Assembly (NCBI GenBank): GCA_009782285.1
Contig: WRJK01000002.1
Location: 1 to 63,406 of the forward strand
From: Clostridiales bacterium
Lineage (GTDB): Bacteria > Bacillota > Clostridia > Peptostreptococcales > Anaerovoracaceae
DNA: 63,406 nt
Reading direction: 5' to 3'
The position numbers were made by a program, and so were the translations under genes. The notes beneath the pieces were generated by a model. It worked only from the letters and a program-made list of their open reading frames with translations, was not told the origin of the DNA and did no database searches. How positions within the stretch are numbered: the first letter of the stretch is position 1; every line of letters begins with the position of its first letter. Of this stretch, positions 27,737-35,734 are shown piece after piece.

Positions 27737-30700
27737 ATTGCAAGGAAAAGGAGAATGCTGCTGATGAATTTGCAGTCCTGCCTCCGATGTCTGAGGATAT
27801 TGTTTTGAACAAACTTGCCTTTGAAGCCACTGCTCAAACGGCTCGTCCATGCCTGCGCTGTTGTATGCGGATTTCATGTTGCTACGTACAGTGATCGTCT
27901 TCGGATGCTTTTCACCAAGTCGCTGAAGCATTATCGGATAGCATTTGCTGTACAACTCAAGAGCCTTGCCGTAGTCGCCTTGGCTGCAGTAGACGCTCGC
28001 GATGTTGTTGTAACTCTCCGCCGTGGACGGGTGCTCCTTGCCCAGCACTTTTTCACTGATTGCCAAAGCTTTATGGTGCCACTCAAGCGCCGTGCCGTAG
28101 TCGCCTTGGTTGTAGTAGACGCTCGCGATGTTGTCGTAACTCACCGCCGTGGACGGGTGCTCCTCGCCCAGTGCTTTTTCACGGATTGCCAAAGCCTTAA
28201 GGTACAACTCAAGAGCCTTGACGTAGTCGCCTTGGCTGTAGTAGACGAGAGCGATGTTGCTGTAACTCGCCGCCGTGGACGGGTGCTCCTCGCCCAGTGC
28301 TTTTTCACGGATTGTCAAAGCCTTATGGTGCCACTCAAGCGCCGTGCCGTAGTCGCCTTGGCTGTAGTAGACGCTCGCGATGTTGTTGTAACTCTCTGCC
28401 GTGGACGGGTGCTCCTCGCCCAGCACTTTTTCACTGATTGCCAAAGCCTTATGGTGCCACTCAAGCGCCGTGCCGTAGTCGCCTTGGCGGTAGTAGACGA
28501 GAGCGATGTTGTTGTAACTCGCCGCCGTGTCCGGGTGCTCCTTGCCCAGCACTTTTTCACGGATTGCCAAAGCCTTACGGTGCCACTCAAGAGCCGTGCC
28601 GTAGTCGCTTTGGCTGTCGTAGACGCAAGCGATGTTGTTGTAACTCTCCGCCGTGTCCGGGTGCTCCTTGCCCAGCACTTTTTCACGGATTGCCAAAGCC
28701 TTATGGTGCCACTCAAGTGCCGTGCCGTAGTCGCCGCTGTAATAGAATCCATTGCCGACTTCGCTATGCAGCCAAGCGATTTTCTTTTTGGCGTCATCAT
28801 CATTCAGGATTGCTTCTGCATGTTTCGCTATATTTTGTATATGAGGTGCAATTTTGATGAAGTCGTCCCTTGACTTTCTGTTGGTATAGTCACACTTGAA
28901 TGCAGTATATGCCATATTTAGGCAAGATCGCAGCCATGTTTCATCTCTTGACTTCTTATGTTCATCGACCATCACCTCTTGAATCAGCCTGTGTATAGAA
29001 ATAAGTATTTCCTTATCGCCATAACGATTAAAATCGATCAATGAATATTGCTTTAATTCGCCTATGATGTCATTGTGCATAAGCCTGCCTATTGAAGCAG
29101 CTTCTTGCAGCTCATCCGGGAGCATGCCTCTACCATCTAAAAACACATTGAATGGGATATCGTCAGGCGCAAAATATGCACACAGGTTGAAAAACTGAAA
29201 AGCACTTGCCATTTTTACTTTACCTATTGATATTTGCCAAGTTTTTGCAATTAAATTCTTTGGATCATCATGGCTTATATTCTTGTCGAGGACTTCAAGC
29301 TTTTTGTTCACACTCCATAGGCTCATGTATCCTTCACAGGTTTCTTTGTTTTCAATCATGTACGCCGCTGTATGTTCCAATGCAAGGGGAAGCCTTCCCA
29401 GTTCCTCTACCAATGTCAAGGCGTCTTTTTCGAATGAAACTGCCGCTAGCGCATTGGTGCCTTCGAGGCGGTTTCGCAGGAAAGCGACCGCTCTGGTGGC
29501 AGAAAAGACTTTGATGTACAGTGGCTCGTGTGTTATTTTCAAGTCTTCTCGTGAAACTATTATGATATGCCCCATTACGGTTCCTTCTGGCATATATTTC
29601 CGCAACTCTTTTCCAAGGCCTTCGGCATTGTCATATATGAACAAAAAGCGGCTGTTGCGTTCAAGCCAAAGCATGCAATGCCTCAAAACATCTTTGAATT
29701 CCAGATCATCTGCCGTCGGCAAGCCAGTGCGTATTGCAAACATGCGGTATGACCGCGCAAGCTTCAATTCAGATTCGGCATTTACAACCCATACGTGACC
29801 ATATTCTTGAATGTGCTTGTGGGCATATTCGATGGCAAGCTGCGTTTTGCCAAAACCGCCGGTACCAATAATTGTAAATTTAGGGCTATCCGTTAATGCA
29901 TTGCATATTGTTTTAAGATAGTCTTCACGACCTGTGAAGTTTGGGTTCCTGTCGGGAAGGTTGTTCACAGTGGTGCAAGGGAAGCCTGGTTCATCATGTG
30001 CAACATCTGAATTCTTGCTTAGTGCCGGCAAGGGCGGCTCATTTATCGGCCGCTTAGTTCCTACTAAGGAATTTATAAGTTTTTCTTTTAAGGTGTTTTT
30101 GTCAAGTCCCCACAAGTCAATGTAAACACGCGACTTAAGCAGCCCTCTTGGATTGCAGCAGTCAAATCTTATCGGAATGAAATAATCTGCGTTAGTCCAT
30201 TCCTCAGTGCAATTTGCTGATTCCATGTATTCTTCAGTTAGTATGCACACTACTGCATTGGCAGTTTTGAGCGCATTGTTCATGCGCTCTTTAAAATTGT
30301 CACCGGGACGGAAGTCGTATTCCTGCATTATTGTTGACTTCCCAAGCTCAACGCGCAAAACCCATTCGACCCATTTAGCCCAGTCGATGTTGTTTTGCGT
30401 CTTGGTTGTGTAACTGATGAAATAGGTGTTTTGGTCGGTTCCTGAAAACTGATTGTTGCGCTCGGGTAAATTTGTTAATAAGGTGGCACCTTGCTTTTCT
30501 GCCCGAACATCAGATTCATGCTCTTTTTTCATTGAAAAGAGCACTTCTGTGGTATATCGGGAAACGTCTCGATCGACTACTATATGGCAGTTGCTGCATA
30601 AGAAAATCAGGTTTTGCTCGCTATTCACGTATGCAGCAGGTTTGGAGGCGTCATAACGGGCAGCACCCGGCTTCTCACCGAATATATGCGCGTTCTCGCC

Positions 30701-30808
30701 AATGCACGCATCATTTTCTACAAGGATTTCTTTGCACTTGGCACATCTGTTGCCGCTCTTTGTATGCAGCAGACGCTCGTCTCTCTTGCTGATGGTTGCT
30801 TTACTCAC
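27704..30808 (-). CDS. HNH-TIR-NB-ARC-TPR protein (putative antiphage NLR-like protein)
   Basis: 1034 residues from a GTG start with AGGAG 10 nt upstream. HNH-type zinc/nuclease domain 1-85 (Cys22, Cys25, AHIF His41, CSNCH at 71-75). TIR domain about 128-250, with FISYTT and the S-x-x-C-x-x-E pattern placing the probable catalytic Glu at 203. NB-ARC ATPase about 285-560, with NLPDRNPNFTGRE, Walker A GTGGFGKT (315-322), Walker B FLFIYDN (388-394), GHIIIVSR and GRLPLALEH. Then a winged-helix-like linker and seven 42-residue kinesin-light-chain-type TPRs (about 693-986). The plan sensor (TPR), switch (NB-ARC), effector (TIR/HNH) is that of NLR immune proteins; TIR domains cleave NAD+ and HNH domains cut DNA. 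Encoded 19 nt downstream of a membrane protein. The last residues are encoded by the promoter repeat of the next gene. Confidence 0.9.
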   Translation of the reverse strand: MSKATISKRDERLLHTKSGNRCAKCKEILVENDACIGENAHIFGEKPGAARYDASKPAAYVNSEQNLIFLCSNCHIVVDRDVSRYTTEVLFSMKKEHESDVRAEKQGATLLTNLPERNNQFSGTDQNTYFISYTTKTQNNIDWAKWVEWVLRVELGKSTIMQEYDFRPGDNFKERMNNALKTANAVVCILTEEYMESANCTEEWTNADYFIPIRFDCCNPRGLLKSRVYIDLWGLDKNTLKEKLINSLVGTKRPINEPPLPALSKNSDVAHDEPGFPCTTVNNLPDRNPNFTGREDYLKTICNALTDSPKFTIIGTGGFGKTQLAIEYAHKHIQEYGHVWVVNAESELKLARSYRMFAIRTGLPTADDLEFKDVLRHCMLWLERNSRFLFIYDNAEGLGKELRKYMPEGTVMGHIIIVSREDLKITHEPLYIKVFSATRAVAFLRNRLEGTNALAAVSFEKDALTLVEELGRLPLALEHTAAYMIENKETCEGYMSLWSVNKKLEVLDKNISHDDPKNLIAKTWQISIGKVKMASAFQFFNLCAYFAPDDIPFNVFLDGRGMLPDELQEAASIGRLMHNDIIGELKQYSLIDFNRYGDKEILISIHRLIQEVMVDEHKKSRDETWLRSCLNMAYTAFKCDYTNRKSRDDFIKIAPHIQNIAKHAEAILNDDDAKKKIAWLHSEVGNGFYYSGDYGTALEWHHKALAIREKVLGKEHPDTAESYNNIACVYDSQSDYGTALEWHRKALAIREKVLGKEHPDTAASYNNIALVYYRQGDYGTALEWHHKALAISEKVLGEEHPSTAESYNNIASVYYSQGDYGTALEWHHKALTIREKALGEEHPSTAASYSNIALVYYSQGDYVKALELYLKALAIREKALGEEHPSTAVSYDNIASVYYNQGDYGTALEWHHKALAISEKVLGKEHPSTAESYNNIASVYCSQGDYGKALELYSKCYPIMLQRLGEKHPKTITVRSNMKSAYNSAGMDEPFEQWLQRQVCSKQYPQTSEAGLQIHQQHSPFPCNKSCSLWRGIV
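27851..28732 (-). repeat. Seven tandem 126-bp TPR-coding repeats
   Basis: A 126-bp period is visible from the recurring GTAGTCGCC junction (for example 28601-28606 and 28727-28732). Each unit encodes DYGTALEWHHKALAIREKxL and then GxEHPxTAxSYNNIAxVYYxQG. Units 1-4 and 6 are nearly identical; unit 5 and especially unit 7 diverge. The homogeneity suggests recent expansion or gene conversion and a potential for copy-number change. Confidence 0.9.
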
Positions 30809-30827
30809 GATACTATTCTCCTGTGGT

Positions 30828-31769
30828 TTAGATCGGTGTTTTGATGTTCAACAAATATAGCTTGTTCTTTTTAGGGATTATGCTTCTTTTAACGATCATA
30901 CGCTTGCTTTCGCACGATTCAAACCGCGTCGTGGCAACCAGTTTTTTTCGCAGTGTCTGCCTGTCCGCTTCAACTATATGGACTGTCGAATTTTTGAAAA
31001 AAGTGCTGTTCGTGTCTATGACTATCTCTATTTTCCCCACGTTACGCGAATAGTTCTGCGGGTCTATGATGTAATTCTCAGTATTCTTAAGGCGTTCCGT
31101 CTTTGTCCATTCCACCCAGATCGAAAAATCAACCCTCCCGGCTTTTGGGTTGATCCCTTCGCCATCAAAGTACACCTCAATTTGCCGCAAGTTGGTTTTT
31201 GATTCCCCTTTGCTGATTATCATGTCCGCGTCCGCATTTAGATGGTCGATGGCAGACAGCTTGATGAAGTTGAAATCAGAAAAGATTGACTTCGACAGCC
31301 TCATAACATGTTTCGTGACAGGCTCACTGCTGGGGTTTTCCCCCTCAAACCTGTATTCAATCCTCTGGTATATCTCATTTGGCTTTTTGTCCGGGCAGTT
31401 GAAATTATACGTTATCGTGACCGGGTTCAGCCTGATGGAGTTGAAATCGTCCCGGTTGTATGAATCCAACACGTATTGAATTGTCGATATCATCGGGACG
31501 CCGTCATTGAACAGGTTGTCCAGAATCATAGCTTTTCTCTTCAACCTGTAATACTTGACTACCATAAAAATCAGGCAAGCAATTAGAATTGTAAGCAGAA
31601 TTGCAATGGGTATTATGACACTAACAGCAGAAATTCTTGAGATTACGTGCAGAACAATAGCAAACGGCAAGCTTATAATAGAACAGATGCTGGCCACCGC
31701 CACAAGGGGGTCCTCATAAATATTTTCCATTATTTCTCGTCTTATTGTCAAGAATTTGTGCTTGCTCAC
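30828..31769 (-). CDS. Two-helix membrane protein, operon partner of the HNH-TIR-NLR gene
   Basis: 313 residues, not recognised. GTG 31769 with GAGG 9-10 nt upstream; an in-frame ATG at 31730 (MENIYEDP) is an alternative. Two adjacent hydrophobic helices (about 24-45 and 50-72) form a hairpin, followed by a basic stretch (KYYRLKRKA) and a soluble, beta-rich domain of about 230 residues with no cysteine-rich or catalytic motif that I recognise. It is the first gene after the repeated promoter and lies 19 nt before the HNH-TIR gene, so co-expression is likely. By analogy with membrane partners in other defence operons it could be a pore-forming or anchoring component; this is inference. Confidence 0.78.
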   Translation of the reverse strand: MSKHKFLTIRREIMENIYEDPLVAVASICSIISLPFAIVLHVISRISAVSVIIPIAILLTILIACLIFMVVKYYRLKRKAMILDNLFNDGVPMISTIQYVLDSYNRDDFNSIRLNPVTITYNFNCPDKKPNEIYQRIEYRFEGENPSSEPVTKHVMRLSKSIFSDFNFIKLSAIDHLNADADMIISKGESKTNLRQIEVYFDGEGINPKAGRVDFSIWVEWTKTERLKNTENYIIDPQNYSRNVGKIEIVIDTNSTFFKNSTVHIVEADRQTLRKKLVATTRFESCESKRMIVKRSIIPKKNKLYLLNIKTPI

Positions 31770-31831
31770 GAAGTCGACCTCAAGGATAACGGCAATAGCG
31801 ATAACGATGAATTTTATCTACTTTATCCATT

Positions 31832-31865
31832 ATTATACTATACCGCGCCATAGGGAGCAAGATTT
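31832..31865 (-). promoter_or_regulatory. 34-bp repeated promoter element in front of the NLR operon
   Basis: Minus strand TTGCTC (31860-31855), 17-bp spacer, TATAAT (31837-31832), about 62 nt before the first gene of the operon. The element is the same as at 27703-27736 (two mismatches), and its distal 23 bp plus 7 more (31843-31872) recur exactly at 33398-33427. Confidence 0.75.
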
Positions 31866-31896
31866 TTGTGGGGTAAGTATTTTTGGCAATGGTTTG

Positions 31897-31925
31897 TTGA
31901 ACTCCTGTCCGCAATAGCGTAAAAT
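31897..31925 (+). promoter_or_regulatory. Promoter of the glutamate-synthase-like gene
   Basis: TTGAAC (31897-31902), 17-bp spacer, TAAAAT (31920-31925); divergent from the NLR operon promoter 30 bp away. Confidence 0.65.
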
Positions 31926-31986
31926 GGAACTATGAGGCTTGCTAAAGTACTGTTATATCTATTGTCAGGTTAGGAGGGATTTGTCC

Positions 31987-33360
31987 ATGAAAAGATACAA
32001 ATGCACACTATGCAGTCATGAATTTGACGAAAACCAAGCAACAAAAGGGGATGACGGCAGGTTGCGCTGCCCCGTCTGCAACGCAAGTGACGAGCTGTTT
32101 GCAGAAATTGAGACCGCCCCGAGTGAGTCCACTGATTTGCAGACGAGCCACAGCGAGTTTACCAGAACAGACGACAGCATCCGGTTCATGTCTGAGATTC
32201 ATCAGATGGCCCAGTCAGGCGAGTCCATCATCGAAGCCATGGGCATCAAGCAGCCTGTTCCAAGCTGGGACGACATCCTGGTCTTGGGGGCGCAGCTGGA
32301 TCCAATGCCTCTTGAACATGACGAGGAAATTGTCACTGAAACGGTCATTGGCAAAAACGCAAAGAAACCTATGGTATTGAGCGGTCCGGTCTATATTTCC
32401 CACATGTCTTTTGGGGCTCTTTCAAGAGAAGCGAAGATCGCGCTTGCGAAGGGCAGCGCTCTGGCCAAAACTGCCATGTGCAGCGGCGAAGGCGGAATAT
32501 TGAAAGAGGAAATGGAGGCATCGTACAAATACATATTTGAATATGTGCCAAACCTGTACAGCGTCACTCCCGAAAACCTTAAAAACGCAGACGCTATAGA
32601 GATCAAAATCGGTCAGGGCACGAAGCCCGGCCTCGGCGGGCATCTGCCCGGTGAAAAAGTCACAAGCGAAATTGCCGCTGTCCGTGGCAAACCGGAAGGC
32701 AAAGACATCCACAGCCCTTCAAAATTCGGAGACATAAACACCGCAGGCGATCTGAAGAAACTGATTGACCAATTGCGCGAACAGTCTGAAGGACGGCCCA
32801 TAGGCGTCAAGATAGCCGCAGGCAGGATCGAGAGCGATCTGGCGTTTTGCATTCATGGTGCGCCGGACTTCATTACTATCGACGGTCGGGGCGGCGCCAC
32901 CGGGGCAAGCCCGAAAATCATCCGCGACGCCACTAGCGTACCGACGATTTACGCACTGCACAGAGCCAGAAAATACTTGGATTCCGTGCATTCAGACATT
33001 TCTTTGGTTATAACGGGAGGCCTTCGTGCATCTTCAGATTTTGCCAAAGCTCTGGCAATGGGTGCGGACGCTGTTGCAATCGCCACAGCGGGCTTGATTG
33101 CTGCCGCTTGCCAGCAGTACAGGATTTGCGGTTCAGGGAAATGCCCTGTAGGAATAGCCACGCAAGACCTTGAATTGCGAGAAAGGCTCAACATCGACGC
33201 TGCCGCGAAGAGGGTTGCAAATTACCTGAATGTGTCATTCACTGAGCTCAAGCAGTTCGCCCGCATAACAGGCCACAAAAACGTTCATGATTTGACTGTG
33301 GACGACCTATGCACCATTAATCGTGAAATATCGGATTTCACAACCGTGCCCCATGCCTGA
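31987..33360 (+). CDS. Rubredoxin-like plus FMN-binding glutamate-synthase-domain protein
   Basis: 457 residues from ATG 31987 (AGGAGG upstream). N-terminal zinc/iron ribbon CTLC (residues about 5-8) and CPVC (about 29-32), rubredoxin-like. The remainder is the GltB-type FMN barrel: GPVYISHMSFGALSREAK, SGEGG, EIKIGQGTKPGLGGHLPG, KIAAGRIESD, TIDGRGGATGASP, and a 3Fe-4S-type cysteine cluster ICGSGKCPVGIATQD. Free-standing 'archaeal-type' glutamate synthase alpha domains of this type occur in anaerobes, but lack the amidotransferase part, so the exact substrate is uncertain. It is flanked by the exact 30-bp repeat on both sides (31843-31872 and 33398-33427). Confidence 0.88.
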   Translation: MKRYKCTLCSHEFDENQATKGDDGRLRCPVCNASDELFAEIETAPSESTDLQTSHSEFTRTDDSIRFMSEIHQMAQSGESIIEAMGIKQPVPSWDDILVLGAQLDPMPLEHDEEIVTETVIGKNAKKPMVLSGPVYISHMSFGALSREAKIALAKGSALAKTAMCSGEGGILKEEMEASYKYIFEYVPNLYSVTPENLKNADAIEIKIGQGTKPGLGGHLPGEKVTSEIAAVRGKPEGKDIHSPSKFGDINTAGDLKKLIDQLREQSEGRPIGVKIAAGRIESDLAFCIHGAPDFITIDGRGGATGASPKIIRDATSVPTIYALHRARKYLDSVHSDISLVITGGLRASSDFAKALAMGADAVAIATAGLIAAACQQYRICGSGKCPVGIATQDLELRERLNIDAAAKRVANYLNVSFTELKQFARITGHKNVHDLTVDDLCTINREISDFTTVPHA

Positions 33361-33397
33361 AGATGCCTATAACACGACTTGTCCCATGTCTGTGTCT

Positions 33398-33427
33398 CCG
33401 CGCCATAGGGAGCAAGATTTTTGTGGG
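33398..33427. repeat. Third, partial copy of the repeated promoter element
   Basis: 30 bp identical to 31843-31872, same orientation. The -35-like TTGCTC is kept, but the TATAAT half is absent, so it is not a complete promoter. It lies between the flavoprotein gene and the A+T-rich island. Confidence 0.8.
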
Positions 33428-33437
33428 ATAAAATGAA

Positions 33438-33466
33438 GGAGGGCGTCGACTTATTCGCCGCCCTCC
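33438..33466. terminator. Hairpin in the gap after the flavoprotein gene
   Basis: GGAGGGCG (33438-33445) pairs with CGCCCTCC (33459-33466) around 13 nt. Reading leftward it is followed by TTCATTTT, so it could end transcripts of the unknown minus-strand genes. The rest of the gap 33361-33623 shows no gene. Confidence 0.45.
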
Positions 33467-33623
33467 AGTATTGCTGATATGATGCCTTTTGGCTGCCCTC
33501 CAAGAATGTATGCGTACGGCTTTGAGACTGGATAATGTTCGGATAAAGCTGCTAAAATTATTTTTTGATATTTTGTTTCAAACTGTTCTTCGCAGAAAGT
33601 GGATAGTCTATCCTCTTGCATAT

Positions 33624-34001
33624 CTACGCCTTTTTCTGGAGAGCCTCCTTGTCATACCGTTTCTTGCGTCTACTTGTCATTTTCAAGTTTTTTGCGAACG
33701 AGGACGGTTCTTGCCTTGGGAGTTTTTCTTTTGATAGTATTAATTTATCGCGGACCTGCTGTAAGTCGTCTAGAGTTTCACATTCCCTAACAATGTAATC
33801 TTTTAACTGGAATACATCTCTCGCATTAATGGCAACTGGATTGGTCATGTCATTGTCGTTTATACTGTTGCTGTCCATATAGCGGAGATAGCTTGCGTGT
33901 ATTCCCGCTGCAAATTCTCGCAAAACCTCCATCTCAATAATCATGTTATAATCAACTGTCGTACTCATCGTTGTTTGTGCTTTACTGCTCAATATTGTCA
34001 T
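33624..34001 (-). CDS. Small hypothetical protein in an A+T-rich island
   Basis: 125 residues, not recognised. No signal peptide or membrane segment; mostly helical. A hydrophobic N-terminal half (DYNMIIEMEVLREFAAGIHA) precedes a charged, lysine-rich C-terminus (SRRKKRYDKEALQKKA). AAAGGG precedes ATG 34001; an internal ATG twelve codons in is an alternative start. It follows the 330-residue gene after 51 nt on the same strand. The region is visibly more A+T-rich than scpAB or the F420-ligase gene, which suggests acquisition. Confidence 0.55.
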   Translation of the reverse strand: MTILSSKAQTTMSTTVDYNMIIEMEVLREFAAGIHASYLRYMDSNSINDNDMTNPVAINARDVFQLKDYIVRECETLDDLQQVRDKLILSKEKLPRQEPSSFAKNLKMTSRRKKRYDKEALQKKA

Positions 34002-34052
34002 CCCTTTTTACTTCGTGTCTCTCCCTTTTCCAGTTTTATTATGTTTTATTAT

Positions 34053-35045
34053 TTATTTATGGAATTCTATTGTGCTAAAATATGATTTCAAATCAACATG
34101 AGTCACCTTGTCTGAAGCGGACGAGTATTTTTCAAAATTGTAAGTTTCCGGCACAGAATAGCATAATTGTATACGCCTGTTTTTCAGTGCCACTATCGCC
34201 GATGCAATTGTCGAAAGCTTAGTATTGAGTGGGATTATGATAGTATTGTGGTTGTGGTCTGCGTATTTTTCGATACTGCTCCCAACCTCTTTTACTGTAG
34301 CGTCAACATCTTTGCAATGAAAATCAAAGTACTCGCATTCTGTGCGCGCAACCATGGAAGCCCTTAACTTGCCTTGAAAATGCTTCATCACTTTTTGAAG
34401 CTCATCGCTGGCATCTTCATCTATGCTTTGTCCAATCTGCAGCTTTTCAGGATCTAACATGTCTATTATACTTGTTGCCCTTTCATGTTCAAATCCTGCC
34501 AACAGAATCAAGCAAGTAGGTACATTCGGATACAGCTGACCAGAATAACCAATAACATTCCGTAAAATTCTGCATCCTTTTGTCAACCACATCTCCTCAA
34601 TGGTATCACCAACTGAATAACGCTCTGCCTCATTGTACAAGCATGTAACCTTTTCGAATTTTTCACGATACTCATATATGAGTTTGATAATCATAAGGAG
34701 CATTTCGTGAGTAAAAGTGGTAATGTCAATAATAAGGTTTTTGTTTCCCGATTTAACTATTCCTTTGATCGTTTGGGAGATATTGCTTGCCGTATGGACG
34801 GGTTTCTCTGTTGAGGTTTCGACAAATGCATCCGCGCCAAACAGGGCTGATAGTGCCCCTTTGTTACCCTCACTGTGATTGTCGTATTCTTTGTCTACAA
34901 AAACATATGCTGCCGCGATTTTATTCCTTTCGATAGCTTCTGGAATTGACCGACAACGGCTCTCGAAACTGGCACAGCAAATGAACGTGTTGCCGCTACC
35001 TGAAATCATATTGTTCATATCCGCTAACTTACAAGTTGTAGTCAT
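34053..35045 (-). CDS. Uncharacterised protein with an N-terminal SFESRC motif
   Basis: 330 residues from ATG 35045, which has GGGGGGAGG 10 nt upstream (a TTG seven codons earlier overlaps that site). Not recognised. Alternating strand/helix pattern suggestive of a Rossmann-like fold: FICCASFESRC, AAAYVFVDKEYDNH, NLIIDITTFTHEMLLMIIKLI, EKVTCLYNEAERYSVG, NHNTIIIPLNTKLSTIA. No membrane helix. Low G+C, located directly after scpB and a 16-codon mini-ORF. Proteins of this general look occur in accessory islands; I cannot assign a function. Confidence 0.68.
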   Translation of the reverse strand: MTTTCKLADMNNMISGSGNTFICCASFESRCRSIPEAIERNKIAAAYVFVDKEYDNHSEGNKGALSALFGADAFVETSTEKPVHTASNISQTIKGIVKSGNKNLIIDITTFTHEMLLMIIKLIYEYREKFEKVTCLYNEAERYSVGDTIEEMWLTKGCRILRNVIGYSGQLYPNVPTCLILLAGFEHERATSIIDMLDPEKLQIGQSIDEDASDELQKVMKHFQGKLRASMVARTECEYFDFHCKDVDATVKEVGSSIEKYADHNHNTIIIPLNTKLSTIASAIVALKNRRIQLCYSVPETYNFEKYSSASDKVTHVDLKSYFSTIEFHK

Positions 35046-35070
35046 CGGTATTATACCTCCCCCCAAATGC

Positions 35071-35121
35071 TCATTCCAATGACTTTTTTTCTCTAATTTT
35101 CCTTATTTCCTGCACAGTCAT
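35071..35121 (-). CDS. 16-codon mini-ORF with a strong ribosome site
   Basis: AGGAGG lies 9 nt before an ATG at 35121; the product would be MTVQEIRKIREKKSLE. It begins 25 nt after scpB stops and ends 25 nt before the next gene. The sequence resembles the first residues of an XRE-type repressor, so it is either a decayed regulator or a leader peptide. Too short to be certain. Confidence 0.4.
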   Translation of the reverse strand: MTVQEIRKIREKKSLE

Positions 35122-35146
35122 TTTAATCAACCTCCTCGCCACATCT

Positions 35147-35734
35147 TCATTCCTCAAAACTCAGCGTCATCTGCCTTGAGTCCTGCTCGCTGGCGGCTTC
35201 TTCATCGCCAAGGCTGTTTTCTATGTCTTCGATTTCAGGCAGGTCGCCGATGTCGGTGAACCCGAAATTGCGGAGGAACATTTCAGTCGTACCGTACAGT
35301 ATCGGCCTGCCGATTGCGTTTGAGCGCCCTACTTCGCCTATCAGTTCTTTTTTCGCGAGCCCTTCCAGCACCCTGTCGCATTTGATCCCTCTGATGGCTT
35401 CGATTTCACCTCTTGTGACTGGCTGTTTGTATGCAATGATCGCCAGCACTTCAAGCGCCGACTGGCTGAGCCTTTTCTGCTTTACAGGCGTACACAGCCT
35501 TTCAATGTATTCGGCATTCTCTGCCTTTGTGGTGAACTGGAAGCCGCCGGCTATCTCTCTTACAACGATGCCCCTGCCCTCTTGTTCGTATTCATTTTGC
35601 AGTTCCTTGAAGCAGTCGATAGCGTCGCCCACCTTCATGTTGAACAGCTCTGCTGCGAGTTTTGCGTCTAAGGGCTCCCCCCATACGAACATCAGCGATT
35701 CAAATGCCGACTTTATCGTTTTCCTGCTGGCCAT
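35147..35734 (-). CDS. scpB: Segregation and condensation protein B
   Basis: 195 residues of typical ScpB length, with two winged-helix domains: SAFESLMFVWGEPLDAKLAAELF at the start, and LSQSALEVLAIIAYKQPVTRGEIEAIRGIKCD in the middle, the family hallmark. An acidic tail follows. ScpB dimers with ScpA and SMC form the condensin that compacts and segregates the chromosome. It overlaps the upstream scpA by 35 nt. Confidence 0.96.
   Translation of the reverse strand: MASRKTIKSAFESLMFVWGEPLDAKLAAELFNMKVGDAIDCFKELQNEYEQEGRGIVVREIAGGFQFTTKAENAEYIERLCTPVKQKRLSQSALEVLAIIAYKQPVTRGEIEAIRGIKCDRVLEGLAKKELIGEVGRSNAIGRPILYGTTEMFLRNFGFTDIGDLPEIEDIENSLGDEEAASEQDSRQMTLSFEE

Noticed and set aside
27851-28732. 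Possible CRISPR array from regular repeats
   Set aside because: The period is 126 bp with no unique spacers, and every unit is an in-frame TPR.
27815-28873. 352-residue plus-strand reading frame with internal repeats
   Set aside because: It is the antisense of the TPR repeats; its periodicity comes from the 126-bp units and it has no ribosome site of note.
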